Shown: positions 36,305 to 45,594 of the stretch, piece after piece
How the letters are laid out: each line of letters opens with the position of its first letter
How positions within the stretch are numbered: the stretch's first letter is position 1
DNA from: Salegentibacter mishustinae
GTDB lineage: Bacteria > Bacteroidota > Bacteroidia > Flavobacteriales > Flavobacteriaceae
NCBI RefSeq assembly: GCF_002900095.1
Contig: NZ_LLKN01000002.1
Coordinates: 620,001-684,000, forward strand
Direction: 5' to 3'
Length of the DNA: 64,000 nucleotides
Notes under the pieces: generated by a model
Database searches by the model: none
What the model saw: the letters and a program-made list of their open reading frames with translations, nothing else
What the model was told of the DNA's origin: nothing
Program-made: the position numbers and the translations under genes

Positions 36305-37283
36305 GAAGATTAAACTGCTTCAACCTGGATTCGATTAATTTCTCTGAAACTTTTAGATTTATTTTTTTTCCTTCTTTTAATTCCTGTAAATGATTAAAAT
36401 ATACAGTTTTTCCGTTTAAACTGGCTTCAATTAGCCAGGTTTCACCTTTAAACCAGGATTTTTTTACTGTTGCTTTTATTCCGGAAGTTTTGGAAAATTT
36501 TATTTCTTCAGGGTAAAGAATTAATTTTTTTCGGCTGCTTTCATCTTCAACGAGGTCCTTTAGCATAAATTCATTTACATCGCCAAAAAGGGAAGCTACA
36601 TATTTATTTGGCGGATTTTGATATAATTCCGAGGGAGCATCTTCCGCATAGATTTTTGCATTTTTCAGGACGACAGTTTTGTCGGCAAAAGAAAGTGCAT
36701 CGGTACTATCATGGGTGGCCACAATACAGGCGATATTCTGGTCTTTTAAATAAGCAAAAAGTCTTCGGCGTAAATTATTTTTCCTGAAATGATCTATATG
36801 GCTAAATGGTTCATCCAGCAAAAGCAGTTCGGGTTGTTTGGCCAGCGCCCGTGCTAAAGCTACCCGCTGTTGCTGGCCACCGCTTAAAAGTTTCGCTTTC
36901 TTATCGGCTAGCTCGGTCATTTCAACAACTTCCAGCAGCTCTTTTATGCGCTTCTTCTTTTTCTGTGGATATTGATTGCTGAGGTATTTCCCAATATTAT
37001 CGGCTGCACTTAAGGGAAGCATGAGATCGAAATCTTGTGCCAGGTATTTAAACGATGGCTCTCCAGGCACGAGGTTGAATTTTGGCCCTAATAATTCCTT
37101 TTCTCCCCAAAAAATCTCTCCATCGGTATGAAGTAAGCCGTAAATAAGTTTAAGCAATGTGCTTTTTCCGCAGCCACTTTCTCCAATCACCGAGAGATTT
37201 TCTCCTTTTTCAAGCTTAAAACTTATGTTTTTTAAAACCGGTTCTTCAGCATAGGCAAAAGAGACATTTTTGAGTTTCAGCAT
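36273..37283 (-). CDS. ABC transporter ATP-binding protein (Fbp/Pot type), 336 aa
   Basis: The nucleotide-binding domain (1-230) has Walker A GESGCGKST, Q-loop YLAQDFDLM, signature LSGGQQQRVALARALA, Walker B LLLLDEPFSHID and switch His in ATHDSTD. A C-terminal regulatory region (about 240-325) resembles the TOBE domain of iron(III) and polyamine importers. No permease or binding protein lies next to it, so its partners are elsewhere or it has another role. The last ten residues (RHEYTNNSSR) are encoded by a dispersed repeat, so the original stop seems to have been lost. Confidence 0.88.
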   Translation of the reverse strand: MLKLKNVSFAYAEEPVLKNISFKLEKGENLSVIGESGCGKSTLLKLIYGLLHTDGEIFWGEKELLGPKFNLVPGEPSFKYLAQDFDLMLPLSAADNIGKYLSNQYPQKKKKRIKELLEVVEMTELADKKAKLLSGGQQQRVALARALAKQPELLLLDEPFSHIDHFRKNNLRRRLFAYLKDQNIACIVATHDSTDALSFADKTVVLKNAKIYAEDAPSELYQNPPNKYVASLFGDVNEFMLKDLVEDESSRKKLILYPEEIKFSKTSGIKATVKKSWFKGETWLIEASLNGKTVYFNHLQELKEGKKINLKVSEKLIESRLKQFNLRHEYTNNSSR

Positions 37284-37337
37284 AAAATTGATTTGTTCTT
37301 AACAAGATAATCTTTTCAGCCTTTCTTGCCAAAGAAA

Positions 37338-38387
37338 CTATACATCGTCGTAGTCTACTTTTAATTTTGGGGTAAGTGGTTGTGCCTGGCAGGTAAGGAT
37401 CAAGCCTTCTTCGATCTCCTCATCGGTTAAGATCTGGTTTTTACGCATTTCGGCTTTTCCTTCTACGATCCTGGCAATGCAACTGCTGCAAATCCCGCCC
37501 TGGCAGGAATATGGCACATCTAGATCGTGCTCTAAAGCGGCATCCAATACTGTTTCTTTGATATCCATCGAGAAAGTAGTTTCCTCATCGTCTACCATAA
37601 TGGTAAGCTCGGTTTGTCCTTCTACATTGGTTTCTATAGCACCTGTGTCTTCAGAAGTAAAGAGTTCATAAAGAATTTTGTCTTCGGTCACTCCATTTTC
37701 TTTTAAAACATCACTTACCTGGTTGATCATTTCCTCTGGCCCGCAAAGGTAGAAAGCATCAAAAGCATGTTCTTTAAATTTGTTTTTAACCACAAAATTT
37801 ACCGTGCTGGTTTCAATTCTTCCAAAGTGAGAATTGTCTTCTCTAGTACGGCTGTATACAAATTCAATAAAAAGCCGATCAGGAAATTTTGCTTGCAGTT
37901 CAAGTAATTCCTTAAAGAAAATGGTTTCTTCAGGAGATTTATTTCCATAAGTAAGCACAAACCTGCTTTTAGGTTCTTCGGCTAAGACCGTTTTTATGAT
38001 AGAAAGTACCGGTGTAATTCCGCTTCCGGCAGCAAAGGCTGCATAAGTCCTGGCTTCGCCGCTAGGTTTGAGAATAAATTTGCCTTCTGGTGGGTGAACT
38101 TCCAAAATGTCGCCCGCATTAAGCTTGTTATTGGCGATTACCGAAAATTTTCCGCCTTCTACCTCTTTTACGGTCACTTTAAATTCTCCCGAATTTGGTG
38201 CCGAACAAAGGGAATATGCACGTCTTAATTCTTCGTCGCCTAATTTTGCTTTTATCGTTATATATTGGCCAGCATTAAATTTAAACTCTTCTTTTAAGTT
38301 TTCTGGAATATTAAAAGACAAGCTCACTGCCTGTGGGGTTTCCCTAATTACTTCTTTTATCTCTAATGGAAAAAACGTACTCATCAA
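37338..38387 (-). CDS. PaaE-like ferredoxin/flavin reductase, 349 aa
   Basis: An FAD domain (about 5-100; RAYSLCSAP), an NAD(P)-binding domain (about 108-230; AAGSGITPVLSII, LCGPEEMI) and a C-terminal plant-type 2Fe-2S domain (about 260-349) with Cys-x4-Cys-x2-Cys in SCQGGICSSC and the fourth Cys in LTCQAQP. This is the layout of the reductase of phenylacetyl-CoA epoxidase and related electron donors. No other paa gene is here, so the partner oxygenase is unknown. It carries its own -7 box and precedes the ABC ATPase by 54 bases. Confidence 0.88.
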   Translation of the reverse strand: MMSTFFPLEIKEVIRETPQAVSLSFNIPENLKEEFKFNAGQYITIKAKLGDEELRRAYSLCSAPNSGEFKVTVKEVEGGKFSVIANNKLNAGDILEVHPPEGKFILKPSGEARTYAAFAAGSGITPVLSIIKTVLAEEPKSRFVLTYGNKSPEETIFFKELLELQAKFPDRLFIEFVYSRTREDNSHFGRIETSTVNFVVKNKFKEHAFDAFYLCGPEEMINQVSDVLKENGVTEDKILYELFTSEDTGAIETNVEGQTELTIMVDDEETTFSMDIKETVLDAALEHDLDVPYSCQGGICSSCIARIVEGKAEMRKNQILTDEEIEEGLILTCQAQPLTPKLKVDYDDV

Positions 38388-38401
38388 AAAATTATTTTTG
38401 G

Positions 38402-38409
38402 CAAAAATA
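38402..38409 (-). promoter_or_regulatory. -7 box of the PaaE-like gene
   Basis: On the minus strand TATTTTTG matches TAnnTTTG, 14 bases before the start codon, implying a very short leader. Confidence 0.5.
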
Positions 38410-38576
38410 CAAAGTATGTGAAATTAAAGAGTGTAACAAATGCCTAAATTTCTATACTTGTAAGGTAATCGATATTGGTATTGTGGAGATGAACAATTTT
38501 TTAGTCTAAGCACTCCTCAGTTTTTGGATGGATACCAGCGCGTTTTTAATTCCAATTATTGGGTAAATTATAAATT

Positions 38577-40061
38577 ATGTTTAAACGATTTTTATGGTTA
38601 GAATGGAAATCTTTCTTCCGTTCTGCGAGTGTTGGGAAAAGTATTGGGTTAAAAGTCCTGCTAATTTTCCTGGCCTTATATTTTTCGGTCGCTTTTCTTG
38701 CTTTGGGAATTGGACTTTATCCTTTATTGAAGGAATATTTTCCAGATCAGGATCCGTTACAGCTGGTAAACAGGTTTGTATTATTATGGCTGGTGTTTGA
38801 GCTAGGTTTTAGGTTTTTTATTCAAACCTTGCCGGTTCTGGACATAAAACCGCTTTTAAATTTACCAATTTCCAGGCGCAAAGCAGTGAATTTTGTTTTG
38901 AGCAAGTCTATGTATTCCTTCTTTAATTTCCTGCCATTATTTATTATAATTCCCTTCGGAATTTTTTGTATTTATAAGGCTGATTATGGGACCTGGAACC
39001 TTATAGGCTGGATGCTTGCTATGATAGCCATCACCCAATGTATCAATTTTCTGAATTTTATTTTTAAAAAGAGATTTACCGATGATCTAAAGGCTTTAAT
39101 TCCTGCGATTCTTACCGTGGTAGTTTTGGCGGCTCTGGAATACTTCAGGGTTTTTGAAATTAGTTTCTGGTTTGGGAAAATGTTAGATTTTCTTGTTTTA
39201 AACCCTTATTTGGTAATTATTCCTATAGTTCTGTTAGTAGTTCTATTTAAATGGAATCAACATAACCTGGAAAGTAAATTTTATTTGGATGCCGGTTTAA
39301 AGCAGAAACAAAAAGATGCCGATACAAAGGATTTTGGATGGACCAGAAAATTTGGAACGCTTGCTCCTTTTCTTCAGCAAGATCTAAAACTGATATGGCG
39401 AAACAAAAGACCAAAAACCACAATTTATATGTCTTTTATTTTGTTGGGTTACGGGTTGTTCTTTTATCCTAACGATGCTTACCACCAGTTTGAAGCTTTC
39501 TATGTGTTTATAGGTATTTTTATGACCGGTATATTTATGATCAATTTTGGGCAGTTTGTACCTTCATGGGATGCTTCATATTATCCCTTAATTATGTCGC
39601 AGAACATTCCTATGAAAGATTACCTTTCGTCTAAAGCGTTATTGCTTAGTTTTAGCGTAATAATACTGGCTATTCTTACTACACCTTATATTTATTTCGG
39701 CTGGAATATATTATTGATAAATATGGTAGCCGCTTTATATAATATTGGGGTAAATGTTCCTATTTTACTCTATTCAGGGTCTTTCAACAAAAAGAAAATA
39801 GACCTTGATAAAAGTCCGTTTATGAACTACCAGGGCACTGGAGCAGCACAATGGTTGGTTTCTATTCCTTTAATGGTGGTGCCGGTCTTAATTTTCTGGC
39901 TTTTAGAATTCTTTATAAGTTTTGAAGCAGCTTTAATAGGACTTGCAAGCCTGGGAGTGCTTGGTCTTGTTTTACGCGCTAGTTTAATGGAATACATTGC
40001 GGGAGTTTACCGAAAAAGAAAATATGCGATGATTAACGGCTTTAAACAAACCGGCGAATAA
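38577..40061 (+). CDS. DUF5687 membrane protein, ABC exporter permease, 494 aa
   Basis: About ten to twelve hydrophobic helices are spread over the length, separated by short basic loops (KPLLNLPISRRKAVNF; KQKQKDADTKDFGW). The family is found in Bacteroidota beside a single ABC ATPase, as here: the ATPase gene starts 12 bases downstream. The pair would form an exporter in the inner membrane; the substrate is unknown. The order permease-then-ATPase and the tight spacing support one transcription unit. Confidence 0.85.
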   Translation: MFKRFLWLEWKSFFRSASVGKSIGLKVLLIFLALYFSVAFLALGIGLYPLLKEYFPDQDPLQLVNRFVLLWLVFELGFRFFIQTLPVLDIKPLLNLPISRRKAVNFVLSKSMYSFFNFLPLFIIIPFGIFCIYKADYGTWNLIGWMLAMIAITQCINFLNFIFKKRFTDDLKALIPAILTVVVLAALEYFRVFEISFWFGKMLDFLVLNPYLVIIPIVLLVVLFKWNQHNLESKFYLDAGLKQKQKDADTKDFGWTRKFGTLAPFLQQDLKLIWRNKRPKTTIYMSFILLGYGLFFYPNDAYHQFEAFYVFIGIFMTGIFMINFGQFVPSWDASYYPLIMSQNIPMKDYLSSKALLLSFSVIILAILTTPYIYFGWNILLINMVAALYNIGVNVPILLYSGSFNKKKIDLDKSPFMNYQGTGAAQWLVSIPLMVVPVLIFWLLEFFISFEAALIGLASLGVLGLVLRASLMEYIAGVYRKRKYAMINGFKQTGE

Positions 40062-40073
40062 AATTTTATAATT

Positions 40074-40799
40074 ATGATAACAGCTACAAACCTTAGTAAA
40101 ATATACGGCGGAACAAAAGTTCTAAACATAGATCATCTCGATATCCCAACAGGAGAAAGTTTTGGCCTGGTAGGTAATAACGGGGCCGGGAAAACAACTT
40201 TCTTCAGCTTATTGCTGGATTTAATTAAACCAACTACCGGTAACATTTTTAACCACGAGATCACGGTGAGTCAAAGTGAAGACTGGAAACCTTTTACCGC
40301 TTCTTTTATAGATGAAAGTTTTCTTATTGGATATTTAACCCCGGAAGAATACTTCTATTTTGTGGGGGAATTACGCGGGGCTAATAAAGCTGATATCGAT
40401 TCGTTTTTAGCCAATTTTGAAGATTTTTTTCACGGAGAAATTTTAGACCGAAAGAAATATTTACGAGATCTTTCTAAAGGAAACCAGAAAAAAGTTGGTA
40501 TTGTTGCGGCTTTAATAGGAAACCCAAAAGTGGTGATCTTAGATGAACCTTTTGCTAATTTAGATCCTACCACTCAAATTCGCCTAAAAAAGATTATTAA
40601 AAAACTTACTGAAAACAGGGAAACTACGGTGCTAATTTCCAGCCACGATCTTATTCACGTGACCGAAGTTTGTGAGCGCATTGTGGTTTTAGATAAGGGC
40701 GAACCGGTAAAAGATATTAAAACCTCTGAAGCTACTTTAAGTGAATTAGAAAGCTATTTTTCGCGTGAAGTTGGCGCCACTCCGGTAGAAGAACTATAA
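40074..40799 (+). CDS. ABC transporter ATPase of the DUF5687 exporter, 241 aa
   Basis: Walker A GNNGAGKTT, signature LSKGNQKKVGI, Walker B VVILDEPFANLDP and switch His in ISSHDLIHV are all intact. The length is that of a lone nucleotide-binding subunit, and the C-terminus is short and acidic. It powers the membrane protein encoded just upstream. Confidence 0.92.
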   Translation: MITATNLSKIYGGTKVLNIDHLDIPTGESFGLVGNNGAGKTTFFSLLLDLIKPTTGNIFNHEITVSQSEDWKPFTASFIDESFLIGYLTPEEYFYFVGELRGANKADIDSFLANFEDFFHGEILDRKKYLRDLSKGNQKKVGIVAALIGNPKVVILDEPFANLDPTTQIRLKKIIKKLTENRETTVLISSHDLIHVTEVCERIVVLDKGEPVKDIKTSEATLSELESYFSREVGATPVEEL

Positions 40800-40807
40800 T
40801 GAATTGG

Positions 40808-40837
40808 TTTGCGTTTGCAAAAAGAAGCGTATTTTTG
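40808..40837 (+). promoter_or_regulatory. Promoter of sprE/porW
   Basis: A TTTG at 40808-40811 and TATTTTTG at 40830-40837 are separated by 18 bases, the best full match to the Bacteroidota -33/-7 promoter seen in this window. Transcription would begin near 40843, which excludes the longest frame of the next gene as its true start. Confidence 0.65.
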
Positions 40838-40889
40838 CACACTAAATAAGCTGATTTTTAGTTATAAAGCCATCGAGAAACGGTTAATT

Positions 40890-43400
40890 TTGAATATAAT
40901 TACCAAACTTATTCTACTATTGCTCCTGGTGGGGAGCATCGCTGGCTGTTCGCGTAAAAAGAACACCTTTGTAAACCGAAACTGGCACGCGGTTACTACA
41001 GAGTATAATACACTCTATAACGGCAATCTTGGCCTTGAACAGGGAAAGGAAGAGCTTAACCAAAACTACGCCGATAATTACTGGGATATTCTACCCATTG
41101 AACGGATGCAAATTGATGAAAACATCGTTTTGCCCGATAGTGTTCGAAATCAAAATTTTGGTTATGCCGAAGAAAAAGCGGTAAAAGCGATTCAGCGTCA
41201 CTCGATGCTGATAGAAGGAAAGGAAAGAAACCCGCAAATAGATGAAGCTTATTTATTGCTGGGGAAAGCCCGGTATTTCGATCAGCGTTTTATTCCCGCC
41301 CTGGAAGCTTTTAATTATATCCTAAGACGTTATCCTGCCAGTAACAATATTATTCATGCCCGTGTTTGGCGTGAAAAAACGCATATGCGGCTCGAAAATA
41401 ATCGACTTGCCATCAATAATCTTAAAAAAGTGCTGGATCTGGATTATCTTGAAGAACAGGATATTGCCGATGCCAGTGCTACAATGGCCCAGGCTTATAT
41501 CAATCTTCGACATTTAGACAGTGCGGTTGTTCCGCTAAGTAATGCTGCAGAGTTTACCGATGAAAATGAAGAAAAAGGTCGCTATTTTTATATACTGGGA
41601 CAACTTTATAATCGCTTAGGGCAAACTGCATCGGCTAATGCTGCTTTTGACGAGGTAATAGAGCTAAACAGGAAATCTCCCAGGATTTATATGATTAATG
41701 CTTACGTTCAAAAGGCACGTAATTTTGAACTGGGACGGGGTAATAATTATGAATTACGGGAAATGCTTCGGGAACTGGAAGAAGACCGTGAGAACAGGCC
41801 ATTTTTAGACAAGATTTATTTCCAAATAGGAGAATATTATAATCGGTTAGACTCTACCGAAACTGCTATAGATTATTATAAAAAATCACTGAGAGAGCCC
41901 GCCAGCGATGTTTATCTACGCTCTATCAATTATGAAATTCTCGCGGATATAAATTTCGACCAAAGCAATTATGTATTAGCAAGTAAATATTTTGACAGTA
42001 CCCTGGCAGAGATGGATCCTAAACTTAGAGAATTTAGAACCATAAAGAAGAAAAGAGATAATTTAGAAGACGTTATAAAATATGAAGGCGTAGCTTATAA
42101 AAACGATAGCATATTACGCTTAAGCCAAATGACGCCTGCGGCAAAATTAGATTATTTTAAAGATTATACATCCGGTTTGCGTGCCCAGTTAGAAGCTGAT
42201 GATGCTAAAGCTGTATTACCTGCAACTCTGCCGGCAATAGGTTCAGGACAACAAAATTCGGCGCGTACTTTTTATTTTTATAATGAAGCCAGAGTTCAGC
42301 AGGGCAGACAGGAATTCTTGAATCAGTGGGGAAATAGGCCATTAGCCGATAACTGGCGTTGGGCAGAAGTGAATTTTGAAAACGAAGATGCCGTTGCAGA
42401 AGAAGCCGGGCTTTCACAACAGGTTTTAGATAACGATCCAAGGCTTGATCCTTATACTTATATAAATCAAATTCCGACCGATTTAGCGGTTTTAGATACC
42501 ATAACCCGGGACAGGGATTTTGCGTATTATCAACTGGGAATAATTTATAAAGAGAATTTCAGGGAATATAAAATGGCGCAGGATAGATTGGAAGCTGTTT
42601 TAGAGATGTCTTCAGATGAGCGCCTTATTTTGCCTTCTATGTATAATCTATATCAGGTTTATCAAACTACAAATCAAAGTTTTAGGGCAGAAGAAATGAA
42701 GCAGGAAATTTTGGAGAATTACCCAGATTCCCGCTACGCAGCATATATTTTAAACCCTGAAAGCATCCTGGAAGATGAGAATTCTCCTGAAGCAATTTAC
42801 GCTGAACTTTATCGTGATTTTGAAGCGCAAAATTTCAAGGAGGTGATTGCAAAAACCAATAGATATAGTTCAGAATTCGCCGGAGATGCAATTGTTCCTA
42901 AGCTGGAACTTTTAAAAGCCCAGGCCAGCGGAAGACTTTTAGGTTTAGAAGCTTATAAAAGCGCATTGAATCACGTGGCTTTGACCTATCCGCAAACTCA
43001 GGAAGGAAAAAAAGCGCAGGAAATTTTAAATAAAACAATTCCGCAGTTAAGTGGTTTAGAATTTAATACCGATAGTCTTCAGCAAAATTATAAATTGCTT
43101 TATAAGTTTGATGTTTCAGAAGAGGAACCGGCTTTAGCTTTAAAAGAAAAGATAGAAGCTGCGATTTCAGAAATTAACTACGATCATCTTTCGGTTTCTA
43201 TAGATGTTTATGATCCGGAAGTGGTTTTTGTGATGGTGCACGGTCTTGAAAATCTTAATAGGGCGAGAGGTTTTGCAGAGTTGCTTGAAATAAATGAAGA
43301 TTATTTAGTTGAAAAAGAACCTATCGAGATTTCAACAGAAAATTATAGAATTGTACAAATTCAGAAGAATTTAGAGGAATACCCGCAACCGATCAATTAA
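40890..43400 (+). CDS. sprE: Type IX secretion / gliding lipoprotein SprE (PorW), 836 aa
   Basis: A lipoprotein signal (LLLLLVGSIAGC) is followed by the conserved mature start SRKKNTFVNRNWHAVTTEYN and NGNLGLEQGKEEL, then tetratricopeptide-like helical repeats over most of the length. This is the SprE/PorW family, a periplasmic lipoprotein of the type IX secretion system that also powers gliding motility. The TTG at 40890 is the best start: it gives a compact signal peptide and lies after the promoter, whereas the longer frame begins upstream of the transcription start. The gene stands alone before the ATP synthase cluster. Confidence 0.88.
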   Translation: MNIITKLILLLLLVGSIAGCSRKKNTFVNRNWHAVTTEYNTLYNGNLGLEQGKEELNQNYADNYWDILPIERMQIDENIVLPDSVRNQNFGYAEEKAVKAIQRHSMLIEGKERNPQIDEAYLLLGKARYFDQRFIPALEAFNYILRRYPASNNIIHARVWREKTHMRLENNRLAINNLKKVLDLDYLEEQDIADASATMAQAYINLRHLDSAVVPLSNAAEFTDENEEKGRYFYILGQLYNRLGQTASANAAFDEVIELNRKSPRIYMINAYVQKARNFELGRGNNYELREMLRELEEDRENRPFLDKIYFQIGEYYNRLDSTETAIDYYKKSLREPASDVYLRSINYEILADINFDQSNYVLASKYFDSTLAEMDPKLREFRTIKKKRDNLEDVIKYEGVAYKNDSILRLSQMTPAAKLDYFKDYTSGLRAQLEADDAKAVLPATLPAIGSGQQNSARTFYFYNEARVQQGRQEFLNQWGNRPLADNWRWAEVNFENEDAVAEEAGLSQQVLDNDPRLDPYTYINQIPTDLAVLDTITRDRDFAYYQLGIIYKENFREYKMAQDRLEAVLEMSSDERLILPSMYNLYQVYQTTNQSFRAEEMKQEILENYPDSRYAAYILNPESILEDENSPEAIYAELYRDFEAQNFKEVIAKTNRYSSEFAGDAIVPKLELLKAQASGRLLGLEAYKSALNHVALTYPQTQEGKKAQEILNKTIPQLSGLEFNTDSLQQNYKLLYKFDVSEEEPALALKEKIEAAISEINYDHLSVSIDVYDPEVVFVMVHGLENLNRARGFAELLEINEDYLVEKEPIEISTENYRIVQIQKNLEEYPQPIN

Positions 43401-43419
43401 GATTTTTTCAGCTTAAATT

Positions 43420-43650
43420 ATGAAAAACGATAATTTAAATAAATACCTGGGTTTTGTGAATATTGCTTTCCAGATGGGAATCATTATTGCCGGCGGAGTT
43501 TTATTAGGGATCTGGTTAGACGGGAAATTTCCGAATAAATATTCTGCATTTACAATTTCCTTATCACTTTTAGGGGTTTTTATAGCGCTCTATCAGGTTT
43601 ATAGAAGTGTAATTAAAATGAGCGAAGAAGACGAAAAAAATGAAAAATGA
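43420..43650 (+). CDS. AtpZ/AtpI family ATP synthase accessory protein, 76 aa
   Basis: Two membrane helices (about 12-30 and 42-60) with GGVLLGIWLDGKFP between them fit the AtpZ/AtpI family, which sits upstream of F1Fo genes and is linked to c-ring assembly or Mg2+ supply. It overlaps the next gene by 11 bases and opens the atp cluster. Confidence 0.85.
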   Translation: MKNDNLNKYLGFVNIAFQMGIIIAGGVLLGIWLDGKFPNKYSAFTISLSLLGVFIALYQVYRSVIKMSEEDEKNEK

Positions 43651-44023
43651 TCTATTGGCTTTCCTAAAGCGATTGCTTCCTTTTACTTTATTGTTATGGT
43701 TAATTCAGTTTCTATTGCAGCGCTATGTTTTAGAAATGGAATTCTATTATAGCAGTTTTAGTATTTATCTATTCCATTTCCTGGCTACATTTCTTATTTA
43801 TTTAAGCCTGGTTTTTGTTTATCGAAATTTTACCGAGAATACCGGTTTTGCTTTTATGGGATTAAGTTTATTTAAGATGGTGGCAGCGGTAATTTTTTTA
43901 CTTCCCTTAGTCTTAAGCGAGATAAATGCAGTGTTTGCTAATATTCTTGCCTTTTTTATTCCCTACTTTTTGTATTTGATCTTTGAGACCCTATACGCAG
44001 TGAAACTAATAAACAAAGCTTAA
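43640..44023 (+). CDS. DUF6168-like small membrane protein, 127 aa
   Basis: Four hydrophobic helices make up nearly the whole protein (for example FTLLLWLIQFLL, FHFLATFLIYLSLVFVY, MVAAVIFLLPLVL, AFFIPYFLYLIFETLY). The position, between the AtpZ-type gene and atpB, is kept in Flavobacteriaceae and is where other bacteria have AtpI. It overlaps the preceding gene by 11 bases. A role in Fo assembly is a guess from position. Confidence 0.7.
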   Translation: MKNDLLAFLKRLLPFTLLLWLIQFLLQRYVLEMEFYYSSFSIYLFHFLATFLIYLSLVFVYRNFTENTGFAFMGLSLFKMVAAVIFLLPLVLSEINAVFANILAFFIPYFLYLIFETLYAVKLINKA

Positions 44024-44107
44024 GATGCTGTTTATCAGTTATAATAATAAAAATAACGCTTTTGCTAAAATTTTAGTTGGGGTGCTTTCAAATAAAAATT
44101 AAAAGTA

Positions 44108-44115
44108 TACCTTTG
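44108..44115 (+). promoter_or_regulatory. -7 box of the atpB-E transcript
   Basis: TACCTTTG matches TAnnTTTG, 43 bases before the atpB ATG at 44158. It falls inside the longest open frame, which therefore cannot be translated from its first codon on this transcript. Confidence 0.6.
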
Positions 44116-44157
44116 CACCCGAATTTAGAGCCCATAATTTTAAGCAGAACAGGTACT

Positions 44158-45249
44158 ATGATAGCACATAAATCTTTAAAGATTATAGTGACGTTTACAC
44201 TAGCCTTAGCCTTACTTCCTTTTAACGCTTTTGCCAAGGACGATTCTCAGGCAGAAGAAAATAAAGATGAATTTAATCCTACCGAGATGATTATGCACCA
44301 TATTGGTGATTCTCATGGGTGGCATTTTTTTGGTGAAGGAGACAGTTCGTTTACTTTACCGCTTCCAGTAATTCTATTTACTGAGGAAGATGGTTTTGTT
44401 ACTTTCATGTCTAGCGAATTTCACCACGATACCGAAGGGCATCATGTGGTAGAAAAAGATGGGATGCGTTTTGTGAATTATCACGAAGATATTTACAAAT
44501 TAGACGCAGGTGCTGAAACTGTTGAGTTTGATGAAGAGCATAACGTGTTAAATGCCAGTAAACCCTGGGATTTTTCTATAACCAAGAACGTAGCTGCTAT
44601 GTTCTTAACCGTTATTTTAATGTTGATCTTCTTCTTCGGTTTAGCCGGTCACCACAAAAAGAATAAAAAAGCTCCTGCTGGTTTCAATAATATATTAGAG
44701 ACTTTAGTGCTTTTTGTTCGCGATGAGATCGCAAAACCTCAAATTGGCGATAAGAAGTATATGAAGTTTATGCCGTTTTTATTAACAGTGTTTTTCTTTA
44801 TCTGGATCACTAACCTTTTAGGTTTGTTGCCGGGTGCTGCAAACGTAACGGGTAATATTGCGGTTACCGTTTCTTTAGGTTTATTTACGCTTGCTTTAAT
44901 ATTGATAAACGGAAATAAGGAGTTTTGGAAGCATACCTTGTGGATGCCTGGAATTCCAACATTCGTAAAGCCAATTTTGATGGTGGTGGAGGTGATTGGT
45001 TTAGTAATTAAACCGGTTGCGCTTATGATTCGTTTATTTGCTAACATTACCGCGGGTCACATTATTATATTGAGTTTAATAGGATTGATATTTATACTGG
45101 AAAGTGCTGGAGTTGCCTGGATTTCGGTTCCTTTTGCCCTTTTTATTACAATATTGGAATTGTTAGTAGCATTCCTACAAGCGTTTATTTTTACAATGCT
45201 GTCTGCCCTGTTTATCGGGATGGCAGTTGCGGAACATGAACATCATTAA
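44158..45249 (+). CDS. atpB: ATP synthase Fo subunit a, 363 aa
   Basis: It forms the proton half-channels beside the c-ring. The essential arginine is in LMIRLFANITAGH. It has an N-terminal signal peptide (ending FNAFA) and a His-rich extracytoplasmic domain (about 30-140), an extension usual in Bacteroidota subunit a. Five to six helices follow. The ATG at 44158 is chosen over the longer frame because of the promoter. It is followed at 23 bases by atpE. Confidence 0.96.
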   Translation: MIAHKSLKIIVTFTLALALLPFNAFAKDDSQAEENKDEFNPTEMIMHHIGDSHGWHFFGEGDSSFTLPLPVILFTEEDGFVTFMSSEFHHDTEGHHVVEKDGMRFVNYHEDIYKLDAGAETVEFDEEHNVLNASKPWDFSITKNVAAMFLTVILMLIFFFGLAGHHKKNKKAPAGFNNILETLVLFVRDEIAKPQIGDKKYMKFMPFLLTVFFFIWITNLLGLLPGAANVTGNIAVTVSLGLFTLALILINGNKEFWKHTLWMPGIPTFVKPILMVVEVIGLVIKPVALMIRLFANITAGHIIILSLIGLIFILESAGVAWISVPFALFITILELLVAFLQAFIFTMLSALFIGMAVAEHEHH

Positions 45250-45272
45250 TTTTAATTTTTAATTTTTATACT

Positions 45273-45503
45273 ATGGAGTATTTACACATTGGACTTGCAG
45301 CTTTAGGAGCTGGATTAGCAGTTGTTGGAGCCGCTATTGGCGTTGGTAAAATTGGTGGTTCAGCAATGGACGCTATTGCCCGTCAACCGGAAGCTTCTGG
45401 AAAAATCCAGACTGCAATGATTATTGCTGCTGCACTTGTAGAGGGTGTTGCCCTTTTTGGAGTTGTAGCTGCGTTGCTAGGGGTGCTTACTACACCGGCT
45501 TAG
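45273..45503 (+). CDS. atpE: ATP synthase Fo subunit c, 76 aa
   Basis: Two helices form a hairpin with the loop ARQPEASGK and the proton-carrying Glu in AALVEGVALFGVV. The residue after the Glu is Gly, not the Ser/Thr expected in sodium-translocating rings, so proton use is likely. A terminator-like hairpin directly follows. Confidence 0.97.
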   Translation: MEYLHIGLAALGAGLAVVGAAIGVGKIGGSAMDAIARQPEASGKIQTAMIIAAALVEGVALFGVVAALLGVLTTPA

Positions 45504-45517
45504 TCCTAAGATTTCAA

Positions 45518-45556
45518 AAACCCATTCGTAACGGTTGGTTGCGAATGGGCTTTTTA
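45518..45556 (+). terminator. Terminator-like hairpin between atpE and atpF
   Basis: CCCATTCG (45521-45528) pairs with CGAATGGG (45542-45549), followed by CTTTTT. It would let part of the transcripts end after atpE, raising subunit c relative to the rest. Confidence 0.7.
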
Positions 45557-45594
45557 AAAAATGATGTTAACAGGTATTATATAAATAAAGAATT

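Noticed and set aside
40809-40889. Longer N-terminus for SprE/PorW
   Set aside because: It runs through the promoter and would bury the lipoprotein signal 27 residues inside the protein.
44077-44157. Longer N-terminus for ATP synthase subunit a
   Set aside because: The frame begins with TTG upstream of a -7 box; the ATG at 44158 gives a proper signal peptide.
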